A stretch of DNA of 64,000 nucleotides from Roseinatronobacter sp. S2 (GCF_029581395.1 NZ_CP121117.1:62001-126000); one strand, 5' to 3'. Shown: positions 39,217 through 48,492, counted from the stretch's first letter. Notes: generated by a model from the sequence alone, not told the origin. Translations and numbers: made by a program.

Positions 39217-39229
39217 TGGTTGCGGGGGC
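39217..39229. other. tRNA 3'-end remnant, possible attachment site
   Basis: TGGTTGCGGGGGC equals the reverse complement of the last 13 bases (with CCA) of alphaproteobacterial initiator tRNA. The rest of the tRNA is absent. A GGTTGC/GCAACC inverted repeat overlaps it. Confidence 0.4.
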
Positions 39230-39381
39230 CTGCAACCAACGATACCTGCGAATTGTCCAGCGGCCCGTGCCAAGCCTGCCAGCTTAAGAAAATCGGGACA
39301 TCAGGATCCGATTTTCTTTTACCACGCTGACGATTAAAGCTCTGGATTCGGGCAGAAGGGCAGAGGTCGGCGATGATGCGG

Positions 39382-40032
39382 CTACATCTGGCCGATCGAG
39401 GCCGATGCTTCATCAAGTGCCGCCCGCCAGCTTTCAGGGCTGAACCGCCGTGCTGGTTCATCAGAAATGGTCACCCCGAAAAGGACAAGATCGGCATGAT
39501 GCCCGGCGAGACCAGCAAGGCTCTTCTGGAGCGTGACAGTGTCGCCGCCCTCGTCAGGAAAGACCGCGCCATGCCACTCGCCCCGACGCGGAAAAATGGT
39601 ATCGCCAACGAATAGATAGGTCTCACCGGTTTCGCTTTTCACTTTCAAAGCGACATTGCTTGCCGTGTGGCCAGGCGCCGCAAAAACCTCTACTCCGTCC
39701 TCAAAGGCTTCCCCGCCGTCGAGCGGGTGGTCGAGTTCAGTATGGATGGAAACGTCTGCCTCGGCCGCACGATGAGCAAGCAGTATGCTCCCGAAGCGTT
39801 TTCGTATCTTGGCGATCCCCGGTTCAGCCTCATGCCCATGGGCCAGATACTGCCGTGAGACACCACCCAGTTTGGCAATGACGTCGTGATCTGCCTCGTG
39901 CTCGCTGGTGTGGATGAGCAGATTGCCGTCCGGACGGGTTAGCAGGTAGCCGTGGAACTTGAGGTCAGGGAAGCCATCCGGTTCAGGGAAATAGGGCTCG
40001 GTGATCCAGAGATCGGGACGGATCTGTTGCAT
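39382..40032 (-). CDS. MBL-fold hydrolase-like protein
   Basis: The 216-residue protein has the metallo-beta-lactamase outline: HGHEAE in place of the usual HxHxDH, then PGHT and VGDTIF. Loss of the Asp-His pair suggests altered or lost metal binding. It diverges from soxR and has a MerR-type promoter, so it is probably a SoxR target induced by redox-active compounds. The substrate is unknown. Confidence 0.82.
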   Translation of the reverse strand: MQQIRPDLWITEPYFPEPDGFPDLKFHGYLLTRPDGNLLIHTSEHEADHDVIAKLGGVSRQYLAHGHEAEPGIAKIRKRFGSILLAHRAAEADVSIHTELDHPLDGGEAFEDGVEVFAAPGHTASNVALKVKSETGETYLFVGDTIFPRRGEWHGAVFPDEGGDTVTLQKSLAGLAGHHADLVLFGVTISDEPARRFSPESWRAALDEASASIGQM

Positions 40033-40065
40033 GGGTTATCTCCTTTGACTGTTGCTTGATCCTTG

Positions 40066-40094
40066 CCTACAAGTTCAAGTACGCTTTAAGTCAA
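40066..40094 (-). promoter_or_regulatory. SoxR/MerR-type promoter of the MBL-fold gene
   Basis: On the minus strand TTGACT (40089-40094) and TGTAGG (40066-40071) are separated by 17 bp. A dyad TTCAAG-N4-CTTTAA (40074-40089) lies between them and is a plausible SoxR operator. Confidence 0.5.
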
Positions 40095-40109
40095 CACCAT
40101 ATTGCGAAA

Positions 40110-40583
40110 ATGTTCCGAGCCATGGAAGCCACACTCACCATCAACCAGGTCTCGCGGCGCAGCGGCGTCGCCTCCTCGGCGCTGCGCTATTACGAAGAGC
40201 GCGGGCTGATCACCGCTGAGCGGGCTGGTTCCGGGCACAGGCGCTTTCCACGTTTTGTCTTACGGCGCCTCGCTTTCATAACGTTTGCGCAAAAGCTCGG
40301 GATGAAGCTCGATGAGATCAGGACAGAGCTTGACAAGCTGCCGACCGATCACGTGCCGACCGGTGACGATTGGAAGGCACTTTCAGGAAGATGGACGGGC
40401 CGAGTGGACGAACAGATTGCCCAGCTACAGCGCCTTCGCGACGGATTGACCGAGTGCATCGGTTGCGGCTGCCTGTCACTCAAGACCTGCAAGATGCTCA
40501 ATCCCAGCGATGAATTGGGTCAGAAGGGTCCTGGTCCGAGAGGATGGGTCGAAAATCTGGGAAGCTCGAGGGAAAGTTGTTAG
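40110..40583 (+). CDS. soxR: SoxR, redox-sensing MerR-family regulator
   Basis: The 157-residue protein has the MerR helix-turn-helix (TINQVSRRSGVASSALRYYE) and the [2Fe-2S] site CIGCGCLSLKTC typical of SoxR. It senses oxidation by redox-active compounds and activates a divergent gene. The start is ATG 40110 or ATG 40122; the open frame upstream is not conserved. No soxS is present, as expected outside enterics. Confidence 0.92.
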   Translation: MFRAMEATLTINQVSRRSGVASSALRYYEERGLITAERAGSGHRRFPRFVLRRLAFITFAQKLGMKLDEIRTELDKLPTDHVPTGDDWKALSGRWTGRVDEQIAQLQRLRDGLTECIGCGCLSLKTCKMLNPSDELGQKGPGPRGWVENLGSSRESC

Positions 40584-40864
40584 CCAATGCGAGCGAGGGA
40601 GCTGTGGCATTCATAGCTACAGAGTCGAGCGTGGTTTGAAATGTCCTACACGGCAGCAGGGAACCCGCCCCACACCCCAATGGGATTGAGCAATACGCGG
40701 CCCACCGGATTCGCGTTGTACGGTTTGGAACCGGCTGTAACGGCGTGGTTAGTGGAATGGCGGGTTAGGGGTGACAATGCCGGACAAGCTGCCATCGGCA
40801 AGACGGCCGGCCGTCCCGAAAACGATCGAGGATCGAGAAGCGACGCCGATACTTGGCCAAGCCT
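40584..40864. other. Intergenic region after soxR
   Basis: These 281 bp between the converging soxR and lysR-type genes show no convincing gene, repeat or terminator. Confidence 0.5.
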
Positions 40865-41758
40865 TCACACGGCCCTGCCTGCTCGCAGCGCATCCTTGAG
40901 CAGTTCGAAGGCCGCTGTCCCCGTCCGATCGGGGTAGTAGAGGTGATAGCCGGGGAACGGCTCGCACCATGGCTCCAGCAGGCGAGTAAGACGGCCATCG
41001 GCGATCGGCGCCGCCACCAAATCTTCCAGGATGTAGAGGATGCCGAAACCTTCAACAGCGGCGGCCACCAACATGTCGGCGTCATTGAAGACCGCCCCGC
41101 GGGCTGGCGCGACCGTCACCGCACGACCGTCGCGTTCGAACGACCAGGGAGACAGATTACCCTGCGAGTCCCGATAGGCGATACAGCGATGCGCCGTGAG
41201 GTCGGCTGGCTCCATAGGTGCCTTATGGTCGCTCAAATAGCTGGGAGCGGCCACCACCGCGACGCGAAGCGCAGGCCCCACTGCCAGCGCGATCATGTCC
41301 TTTTCCAATCGCTCTCCGAGCCGGATTCCCGCATCATAGCGGCCCGCCACAACATCAGTCATACCGTCCTCCACGCACACCTCCACCTCGATGCCGGGGT
41401 GGCGGCGCATGAAAGACGGGAGCATCGGCCACAGCACTGTGTCGGCAGCATGCTTGCCAGTCGTGATCCGAACGGTACCAACCGCCGCGCCGCGTGCCTG
41501 CGACAGTGCCTCGATCTCGTCGGTCAACCCGGCCAGAGCCGGCGACAGGGTTGCGAGCAGGCGATCGCCGGCCTCGGTCGGGGCGACGCTGCGGGTCGTG
41601 CGGGAGAGTAGGCGAAAACCGAGCTGATCCTCGAGCCGCTTCATGGTCTGGCTCAACGCCGATTGCGTGACGCCGAGCCGTTTCGCGGCACGTGTGAAGC
41701 TTTGGTCGGAAGCGATCGCAGCGAAGATGGCGAGATCGCCAAGCTGATCGGGGCGCAT
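40865..41758 (-). CDS. LysR-family transcriptional regulator
   Basis: The 297-residue protein has an N-terminal LysR helix-turn-helix (FTRAAKRLGVTQSALSQTMK) and a substrate-binding domain (GTVRITTGKHAADTVLWPML). It diverges from a short-chain dehydrogenase gene, which is its likely target. The effector is unknown. An inverted repeat TTAG-N5-CTAA at 41812-41824 in the shared promoter region may be part of its site. Confidence 0.9.
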   Translation of the reverse strand: MRPDQLGDLAIFAAIASDQSFTRAAKRLGVTQSALSQTMKRLEDQLGFRLLSRTTRSVAPTEAGDRLLATLSPALAGLTDEIEALSQARGAAVGTVRITTGKHAADTVLWPMLPSFMRRHPGIEVEVCVEDGMTDVVAGRYDAGIRLGERLEKDMIALAVGPALRVAVVAAPSYLSDHKAPMEPADLTAHRCIAYRDSQGNLSPWSFERDGRAVTVAPARGAVFNDADMLVAAAVEGFGILYILEDLVAAPIADGRLTRLLEPWCEPFPGYHLYYPDRTGTAAFELLKDALRAGRAV

Positions 41759-41860
41759 TGATGATCCCTGCTACTGGGGCATATTACTAAGTAGGCGATT
41801 GTCCTCGTTCATTAGCAAATCTAACTAGTAAAGAATAGAAGCAGCAGCGAGGAACAGACG

Positions 41861-42676
41861 ATGAGCAAGGTTTGGATGGTGACCGGTGCAAGCCGCGGAC
41901 TTGGACACGAAATCGCGCGCGCGGCGCTCAATGAGGGCGCAACGGTCGTGGCAACGGCTCGATCCGCTGATGCGGTGCGTGATGCCTTCGCGGACGAACA
42001 CTACCGCCTGCACGCGCTCACGCTCGATATCACCGACGCTGAGGCCGCAAAATCGGTCGCTGCGGAGACCATTGAGCGGTTCGGCACAATCGATGTACTG
42101 GTCAACAACGCGGGCTACGCCGAGCTCGGCTTTTTCGAGACTTTTACCGATGAAGCGGTGCGGCGTCAGTTCGAGGTTAACCTGTTCGGCACGATGAATG
42201 TGGCGCGCGCAGTCGCCCCACACATGCGCCAGCTTCGCTCGGGACTCATTATCACCATCTCGTCGGTCAGCGGGCTGGTCTCCAACGGCGGAGGAGCGGT
42301 CTATTCGGCGTCGAAGTTCGCGGTCGAGGGATGGATGGAGGGCTTTGCGCAGGAGCTGGCACCGTTGGGCGTCCGCTCGCTCCTGGTCGAGCCGGGGATG
42401 CTGCGCACGGATTTCATGGACGGCAAGTCGGCGAGCTTCGGCAGCATCAACATCCCTGATTATGCTGAGGCGATCGCGCAGTATCGCGCGTTCGTGGACG
42501 AGGCCAACGGCAACCAGCCCGGCGATCCGAAGCTGCTCGCCGCGCGGATCGTGGCGCTTGCTGAGCAGGGCGAGGTGCCATCGCGACTCGTGTTCGGCGA
42601 CGACGCCCGGCAATGGGCGGGAGCAAAAGTCGATCAATTGCGACAGGAGATTGCCCAGACCGTCGATTGGGGCTGA
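41861..42676 (+). CDS. Short-chain dehydrogenase/reductase
   Basis: The 271-residue SDR has the NAD(P) motif TGASRGLG near the N-terminus, the NNAG motif (VLVNNAGYAE) and the catalytic YSASK (Tyr-x-x-x-Lys) with a preceding serine in ISSVSG. An arginine after the fold's second strand (TARSAD) suggests NADPH preference. The substrate is unknown. It is divergent from the LysR gene. Confidence 0.9.
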   Translation: MSKVWMVTGASRGLGHEIARAALNEGATVVATARSADAVRDAFADEHYRLHALTLDITDAEAAKSVAAETIERFGTIDVLVNNAGYAELGFFETFTDEAVRRQFEVNLFGTMNVARAVAPHMRQLRSGLIITISSVSGLVSNGGGAVYSASKFAVEGWMEGFAQELAPLGVRSLLVEPGMLRTDFMDGKSASFGSINIPDYAEAIAQYRAFVDEANGNQPGDPKLLAARIVALAEQGEVPSRLVFGDDARQWAGAKVDQLRQEIAQTVDWG

Positions 42677-42938
42677 ACCGGCTTCGAGGGAGAATCCAGA
42701 GGCATCCGAACGACCGAAACGGGGTGGTTTTCAGACAGGCAGCTTTTGGCGAACAAACAGAACAAGCAGCCGTTCGCGCTGGTTATTGTTATGCCGACGG
42801 CCGGGGTATCAACGCGGCGTAACGGGAGGCCGAGAGCCCAGCTGTCTCGGCATAATCTTATCAGGGCTTGTCGTCAGCTCAGTTAGCATAGATGTTTGGT
42901 ATCAGACTTTGGGAACGGTTTCAGATTGAGCTGTCGCG

Positions 42939-43889
42939 ATGGGGGAAGCAGAAAGCGTATCGGGACTCAGCGATTTTTTGCTGGAACTTTACCATGATGC
43001 CTCTGAATGCACGCCCGATGAACTCCGTCTCCGCGTGCTGAAAAACCTGCAAAGCTTCATTCCCTTTGATTTCGGGGTGTGGGGCGGGGGCCAGGCCGAT
43101 GGGCGAATGGTCACAGACCTGACCGTTCTCAACCAAAGCGCGGCGATATTGGGCGAATGGGATTCTGTCGCCCAGGATGATGCTTTCTGCGACCTGACAC
43201 TCAATCGTCTCGGCGCGACCGCCCGCTTCGATGACGTTCCGGACTATCGCGCAAGTCTGGCCTACAACGAGCATTGGCGGCGCTTCGACGCTTCGCACAT
43301 GATGGCGACAATCGTCGGTGAGAAAACCGATGGCTATGTCAGCTTCGTGGGACTTTGTGCGGACGACAGACCGATGACCTTCTCCGACACCGAGCGCATG
43401 TTCAAGCAGATGCTTATGCCGCACCTGTCCCAGGCGCTGCGTATGAACCGCGAACTGTGGATCGGCCGAGCGGCCATGGAACACGAGGCGATTGCGCTGG
43501 TGGACCAGGAAGGCTGGGTGCTGTGCACTCAGGGGCCGTTTGACGATTTCACCAGGCACGAGTGGTCTGGGCGCATCGCCCGGCTCCCTGTTGACGTGAT
43601 GCATGCACTCAAACAGCGCAAACGGTGGCGCGGGGAACTGCTCGATGCGCGCATGTCCCGGTTTGGCAGCAATTACTTCGTTCATCTGTCAATCCATCCG
43701 GCCCTATCGGGCTTGTCTCCACGCGAACGCGAGGTCGCCGGATTGTTCGCATCCGGCATGACCAGCAAGCAGGTGGCACGAGCCCTGGGCACGTCACCAT
43801 CCACCGTGCGTAATCAGGTCATGCGCATCTACGAGAAGCTCGGCATCTCCAGTAAAGCGGAACTCGCGACACTTGCCGGCGGCAAATAA
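42939..43889 (+). CDS. LuxR-type response regulator with unknown sensor domain
   Basis: The 316-residue protein has a C-terminal LuxR helix-turn-helix (LSPREREVAGLFASGMTSKQ, then TVRNQVMRIYEKLGISSKAE). The N-terminal 230 residues resemble no domain I can name; they carry no receiver Asp pattern and may be GAF- or PAS-like. The gene ends 108 bp before the membrane-protein gene of the next cluster and is a candidate regulator of it. The 262 bp before it hold nothing I recognise. Confidence 0.85.
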   Translation: MGEAESVSGLSDFLLELYHDASECTPDELRLRVLKNLQSFIPFDFGVWGGGQADGRMVTDLTVLNQSAAILGEWDSVAQDDAFCDLTLNRLGATARFDDVPDYRASLAYNEHWRRFDASHMMATIVGEKTDGYVSFVGLCADDRPMTFSDTERMFKQMLMPHLSQALRMNRELWIGRAAMEHEAIALVDQEGWVLCTQGPFDDFTRHEWSGRIARLPVDVMHALKQRKRWRGELLDARMSRFGSNYFVHLSIHPALSGLSPREREVAGLFASGMTSKQVARALGTSPSTVRNQVMRIYEKLGISSKAELATLAGGK

Positions 43890-43997
43890 CCGCCGTTCTG
43901 CGCCGTCAATAGAGCAAATGCTCTATTCTCAAGCGTAGATCGACTCGGGATACCTTCGGAAGCTCGCCAGATGAGAGCGAGCGTAATCGGAGGATGC

Positions 43998-44972
43998 ATG
44001 TGGGATTTTAGTGTTGGCAGGGCGATGGGTCTGATGATGCAGACCCTGCCTTTCGTCGTGCTTAGGATGGCGGTCTATTTCGGGATCACGCTGGCCTATA
44101 TCCTTGTGACCGGTGCGGGCGCGGGAATAGGCTTCGGCGTTGGTGCCCTGGGTGATGTCGGCTTTCAGGCGGGTTCGACCTTCTGGGGCGGCCTGATCGG
44201 TTTCGGTATAGTCGGAGCCGTCATGTACTGGGCGCGCGAATATATCCTTTACATCGTCAAGGCCAGCCACATCGCGGTGCTTGTCGAACTGATCGACGGC
44301 AAACCAATGCCCGAGGGCCGCTCTCAGTTCGAGCATGGCAGAGTCGTTGTCACGGAGCGGTTCGCCCAGGCCAGCGTGCTGTTTGCCGTCGACCAGCTTA
44401 TCAAGGGCGTGTTGCGGGCGATCACAGGGCTGTTCCGGGGTATCCTGACCATTTTGCCGATACCGGGTGCTCGTCAGTTGACGGGCATCCTGCATGCCTT
44501 CCTGCAAGTGGCCGTCGGGTTCATCGACGAGGTGATCCTTGCCTACGCGATCCGGACGGGCTCGACCAATCCGTGGGGTTCAGCCAAGGACGCGCTGGTG
44601 CTCTATGGGCAGAACTACAAGGTCATGCTCAAAAATGCCGCCTGGCTGGCCATCATCGTCTATCTCTTAAGCTTTGTGGTGTTCCTCGTGATGCTCGCGC
44701 CCGCGGGGCTGGTCGTCTACCTGATGCCGGGTGCGTGGGCGGCGGGCGGGTTCGTGTTCGCGCTTCTGTTCGCCTGGGCGGTCAAGGCCGCGGTTCTGGA
44801 GCCCTTCGCCATCACCTGCCTCATGCAGGTCTATTTCAAAACGATCGAGGGCCAGCGACCTGATCCCGAATGGGATGCACGGCTCGAACAAATGTCGGGC
44901 AAATTCCGCCAGCTCAAGGAGCGCGCCATCGGTGGGCAGCCCAGCCCCGATGCGAACGCCGAACCTGCATGA
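43998..44972 (+). CDS. Multi-spanning membrane protein of unknown function
   Basis: The 324-residue protein has hydrophobic stretches such as LPFVVLRMAVYFGITLAYIL, FWGGLIGFGIVGAVMYW and NAAWLAIIVYLLSFVVFLVM, giving about five or six helices. The tail is polar and probably cytoplasmic. GGAGG lies 4 nt before the chosen ATG. It is the first gene of a five-gene plus-strand cluster with secreted proteins, 26 bp before the VWA gene. It may be an export or anchoring partner, but no family is recognised. Confidence 0.8.
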   Translation: MWDFSVGRAMGLMMQTLPFVVLRMAVYFGITLAYILVTGAGAGIGFGVGALGDVGFQAGSTFWGGLIGFGIVGAVMYWAREYILYIVKASHIAVLVELIDGKPMPEGRSQFEHGRVVVTERFAQASVLFAVDQLIKGVLRAITGLFRGILTILPIPGARQLTGILHAFLQVAVGFIDEVILAYAIRTGSTNPWGSAKDALVLYGQNYKVMLKNAAWLAIIVYLLSFVVFLVMLAPAGLVVYLMPGAWAAGGFVFALLFAWAVKAAVLEPFAITCLMQVYFKTIEGQRPDPEWDARLEQMSGKFRQLKERAIGGQPSPDANAEPA

Positions 44973-44998
44973 CAGGACAATACGAGGAAATTTGAATC

Positions 44999-47029
44999 AT
45001 GAGATTTTTTGCCGCCTTGTCGCTGGCGCTCGCCACTGCCTTCATACCGTCCATCGCGACGGCATCCGAGGATGTGATGGTCGTTTATGACGGCTCGGGA
45101 TCGATGTGGGGGCAGATCGATGGCGTCTCCAAGGTCGAGATCGCGCGCGAAGTCATGGGAGACCTCATCGTCACATGGCCCGAAGGCGCCAATGTGGGGC
45201 TCATGGCCTATGGGCACCGGCGCGAGGGTGACTGTTCCGACATCGAAACCCTGATTGCACCGGCCCCGCTGGACCGGCCCGCCTTCATATCGGCTGTCAA
45301 CGGGATCACGCCGCGCGGGCGCACGCCGCTCACCGAATCCGTTCGGCAGGCGGCCGAAGTGCTTTCGTACCGCGACACGCAGGCAACGGTGATCCTGATT
45401 TCCGACGGACTGGAAACCTGCCAGGCCGATCCATGCGCGTTGTCGGCGGAACTGGCGCAGCAGGGCGTCAATTTTACCGCCCATGTGGTCGGCTTTGATC
45501 TGACAGAAGAAGAACACGCTGGCCTTGCCTGCATTGCGGAAAATACGGGCGGGGTGTTTGTGCCCGCGCAAAATGCCGATGAGCTGCGCGACGCGCTCGC
45601 TCAGGTGCAAAGCATCGTGGACCTTCAGCCACTCTCACCACCCGAACCCGTGGCGGAGCCGGAACCCGAACCGGAGCACCAGGTCGATGCCGAGATCGAA
45701 GTGGAAGCGCCTGCAACGGTGGTCACCGGTGCCCGCTTTGCCGTCTCCTGGTCTTCCGCGATCGATCCGCAGGATTATGTCACCATCGTTCCCATCGGGG
45801 CGGATGAGAACACCCGTGGCGATTATCAGCGGGTGCGCGGCGACACAGAGGGTAGCCTGACTGCGCCCGCCGAGCCGGGGCTGTACGAGGTGCGGTATGT
45901 GCTGAACGACGGCCGGCGCGTGCTCGGCACTGCCCCGGTGGAAGTTGTCGAGGCCGAAGTCACCGTGTCTGCACCCGATGAAGTCACGACGGGTGCCAAC
46001 TTTATCGTCTCCTGGTCATCCTCGATCCATCCGCAGGACTACGTCACCATCGTTCCGGCTGGCGCCGATGAAGGGAGCTACACCAATTACCAGCGCGTGC
46101 GCGAGACCACCGAAAACAGACTGGTCGCACCAGCCGAACCCGGTCTCTACGAAGTGCGCTATGTGCTGAATGAGGGATCGAGGACGCTGGCCTCGACGCC
46201 GGTGGAGGTGGTCGAGACCGAGATGTCCATTTCTGCACCCGATGAGGTCACGACCGGAGCGAGCTTCACCGTTTCCTGGTCATCCTCGGTCCACCCGCAG
46301 GACTACGTCACCATCGTTCCTGCCGGCGCCGATGAAGGGAGCTACACCAATTACCAGCGCGTGCGCGAGACCACCGAAAACAGACTGGTCGCACCAGCCG
46401 AACCCGGTCTCTACGAAGTGCGCTATGTGCTGAATGAGGGGTCGAGGACGCTGGCCTCGACGCCGGTGGAAGTCGTCGCGGCGGAGGTAATCCTGAACGG
46501 CCCGGACATGGTTCGTGCACAAGCACCGCTGCGCATCAGCTGGTCTATGGCCATTCACCCTCAGGACTATATCACCATCGTCCCGGCTGGCGCCGATGAG
46601 GGCACCTATCAGGACTATATCCGCGTCAGGGACAATCTTGAGGGTGACCTCGACGCGCCTGCCGAGCCCGGCCTTTACGAGATCAGATATGTTCTGCAGG
46701 AAGGCGCGCGCACGGTTTCCAGCCGTGTGCTGGAAGTTGTCGGCGCTGACGCTCCGCTTGATGACGGTGTCGGTCTGGTCGTTCCAGGCCAGGCCAGCCC
46801 CGGCGAGATAATCACCGTTTCCTGGTCCGGTGGCGCCGGCAGCGCCGACCAGCGCCTGGCGCTTGCCCGGGCCGATCAGGCCGATTTCAGCTGGATCGAA
46901 GCTCATCGTATCGCTGAGGAAACGACACTCGAATTGACCATGCCAAATGAGCCGGGCCGCTATGAGGTCCGGTATCTCGATATCAGCGGGCAGGCTGTTC
47001 TTGGCCGCGCCATCGTGGAGGTGGAATAA
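44999..47029 (+). CDS. Secreted VWA-domain protein with five Ig-like repeats
   Basis: The 676-residue protein has a signal peptide (FFAALSLALATAFIPSIATA) and then a von Willebrand A domain (about 25-205) with MIDAS residues DGSGS at 31-35, PRGRTPLTESV and LISDGLETC. A Pro/Glu-rich linker follows (EPVAEPEPEPEH). From residue 233 to the end come five ~88-residue beta-sandwich repeats with the pattern SWSS-DPQDYVTIVP-GADE and PAEPGLYEVRYVL. Metal-dependent binding of an extracellular or periplasmic partner is plausible. Function unknown. Confidence 0.85.
   Translation: MRFFAALSLALATAFIPSIATASEDVMVVYDGSGSMWGQIDGVSKVEIAREVMGDLIVTWPEGANVGLMAYGHRREGDCSDIETLIAPAPLDRPAFISAVNGITPRGRTPLTESVRQAAEVLSYRDTQATVILISDGLETCQADPCALSAELAQQGVNFTAHVVGFDLTEEEHAGLACIAENTGGVFVPAQNADELRDALAQVQSIVDLQPLSPPEPVAEPEPEPEHQVDAEIEVEAPATVVTGARFAVSWSSAIDPQDYVTIVPIGADENTRGDYQRVRGDTEGSLTAPAEPGLYEVRYVLNDGRRVLGTAPVEVVEAEVTVSAPDEVTTGANFIVSWSSSIHPQDYVTIVPAGADEGSYTNYQRVRETTENRLVAPAEPGLYEVRYVLNEGSRTLASTPVEVVETEMSISAPDEVTTGASFTVSWSSSVHPQDYVTIVPAGADEGSYTNYQRVRETTENRLVAPAEPGLYEVRYVLNEGSRTLASTPVEVVAAEVILNGPDMVRAQAPLRISWSMAIHPQDYITIVPAGADEGTYQDYIRVRDNLEGDLDAPAEPGLYEIRYVLQEGARTVSSRVLEVVGADAPLDDGVGLVVPGQASPGEIITVSWSGGAGSADQRLALARADQADFSWIEAHRIAEETTLELTMPNEPGRYEVRYLDISGQAVLGRAIVEVE
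45695..47026 (+). repeat. Tandem 264-bp coding repeats in the VWA gene
   Basis: Four units of 264 bp start at 45695, 45959, 46223 and 46487; a fifth, diverged unit follows. Units 2 and 3 are nearly identical in DNA, with an exact match of more than 100 bp, which indicates a recent duplication or gene conversion. Confidence 0.85.
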
Positions 47030-47031
47030 CG

Positions 47032-47886
47032 ATGTGTGGGACCAGACAATCTCGCCGATTTGCTATGGCGGCCATTGCCTTGGCGCTTCCTTTTTTCACG
47101 TCCGTTGCCCACGCCGAGATCGACGGGTCCGGCCCCGATGCGTGGCGGGTAATGGGTGTCGCGCCGAACGATGTGCTCAATGTCCGCATGGGGCCGGGCA
47201 CCAACTATCCGGTGATCGAGACCTTTGCGCATAACGAACGCAATCTTCAGCAGATCACCTGCGTTCCGTTTTACACGATGGCGCATTTTTCGACGATGGC
47301 CGAAGCTGAACTCGATGCCCTGCCGCCGCGCTGGTGCCTGATGCGCACCGCCGATCTGACCAAGGCCGGCTGGGTGGCGCAACGCTATCTGATTGCCGAC
47401 TTCGATGAGGAAATCCTGTTCGGCGATGGCGGAGCATATGACGAGCTGGAAGAAGTGGTGGATGTCGAAAAGATCCTTCCCGCCCCCACGACCGGTCCTC
47501 ACGCGTGGTCAGGCGACGAACTGATCGAACACGCGCGTGGGCTCGTTGCGGCGCTTTATGCCTATGATGACCCTGCTCGCGGGGTGAGCCACCGCGATCC
47601 GGCAGCGCCCGATGTGTTTTTCTCCACCGAGTTCAGGGATGCGCTGCGATCCCGCCCGCCCGGCGCGGACCTGCTCATTGGCGCGCAGGATTTCCAGGGC
47701 AGCGTTTCCGAGCCGATGCCGGACCCCGATCAGCCCATGTTCCGGGGCATGATCACGATCAATGTCCAGGTCGCGAATTTCGGCCAGAGGCACACAGCCG
47801 TTTTCCGCCTGCGCGGCGACACCACTCGCCCTGACGCCCCGCTGCGCATTTTCCGCATCGAATACGACGGCTGGTCGTTCCCGTAA
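47032..47886 (+). CDS. Secreted protein with SH3-like domain
   Basis: The 284-residue protein has a signal peptide (MAAIALALPFFTSVAHA) and an SH3b-type segment VLNVRMGPGTNYPVIETF with CVPFYT and WCLMRT cysteines that may pair. The C-terminal half is a separate domain with FFSTEFRDALRSRP and a beta-rich end. SH3b domains usually bind cell wall or protein ligands. It starts 2 nt after the VWA stop, with GGAGG inside the end of the VWA gene, so the two are coupled. Confidence 0.8.
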   Translation: MCGTRQSRRFAMAAIALALPFFTSVAHAEIDGSGPDAWRVMGVAPNDVLNVRMGPGTNYPVIETFAHNERNLQQITCVPFYTMAHFSTMAEAELDALPPRWCLMRTADLTKAGWVAQRYLIADFDEEILFGDGGAYDELEEVVDVEKILPAPTTGPHAWSGDELIEHARGLVAALYAYDDPARGVSHRDPAAPDVFFSTEFRDALRSRPPGADLLIGAQDFQGSVSEPMPDPDQPMFRGMITINVQVANFGQRHTAVFRLRGDTTRPDAPLRIFRIEYDGWSFP

Positions 47887-47908
47887 GCGCATGAAAAGGA
47901 CTTATGAA

Positions 47909-48454
47909 ATGAAAATTCACCAAGCGCCTATCCTGGCAGCGTTCGGACTCACCCTGTGCATGGCGCAACCTGCACTGGCTCAGATCGCACGAACGCCGGT
48001 TGGCGCGGTCAACGCCACCATCGATGGTACGCCCTATTCGGGCGAAACGCTCGATGTGCCGTCCGAGGGGACATCGACGGCCGAGGTCCGGGCCTTTGGC
48101 CCGGTGACCTCGATCTCCATTCAGGCTCACGACCCTGAAGCCGAAAGCATCATGCGCAACGTTCTGTCTGTCGAGGTCTCGCTGATGGGAAATGACGCGT
48201 CGGCCTCCATCATGGATGTATCCGTTTCCTGGTGGCCGGACGGCATGAGCGAGCCCTTCTATCTCAGTGAGGATAGCGGGACGGCCCCCGATATCGTTTT
48301 TGATGCGCTATCGCTGGAAGACGGGCGCGCAGCCGCTCAAGGCAGCTTCTCGGCTGTTGTCTGCCGCAGGGATGGAATGTTTGCGGAGGCCGACACGAGC
48401 GACTGCCGGCAGGTCGAGGGCACATTCGATACCGCATTGCGCAAGGCAGATTGA
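47909..48454 (+). CDS. Small secreted protein of unknown function
   Basis: The 181-residue protein has a signal peptide (ILAAFGLTLCMAQPALAQ) and a beta-rich body with two cysteines near the C-terminus (VVCRRDGMF and SDCRQVEG) that may form a disulfide. I chose the ATG at 47909 because AAGGA lies 8 nt before it. It sits between the SH3 and metalloprotease-like genes. No family is recognised. Confidence 0.75.
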   Translation: MKIHQAPILAAFGLTLCMAQPALAQIARTPVGAVNATIDGTPYSGETLDVPSEGTSTAEVRAFGPVTSISIQAHDPEAESIMRNVLSVEVSLMGNDASASIMDVSVSWWPDGMSEPFYLSEDSGTAPDIVFDALSLEDGRAAAQGSFSAVVCRRDGMFAEADTSDCRQVEGTFDTALRKAD

Positions 48455-48492
48455 GGCGGGGAATTTTAGGGCGCTCTGGAAGAGGGTGAAGT

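Larger units (their letters stand above)
38983..39381. other. Intergenic region at the edge of the denitrification block
   Basis: No gene is seen in these 399 bp. They hold a minus-sense terminator hairpin (about 39101-39122), a 9-bp direct repeat GTTGACCAG (39132-39140 and 39143-39151), and a 13-bp match to the end of an initiator tRNA (39217-39229). Confidence 0.6.
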
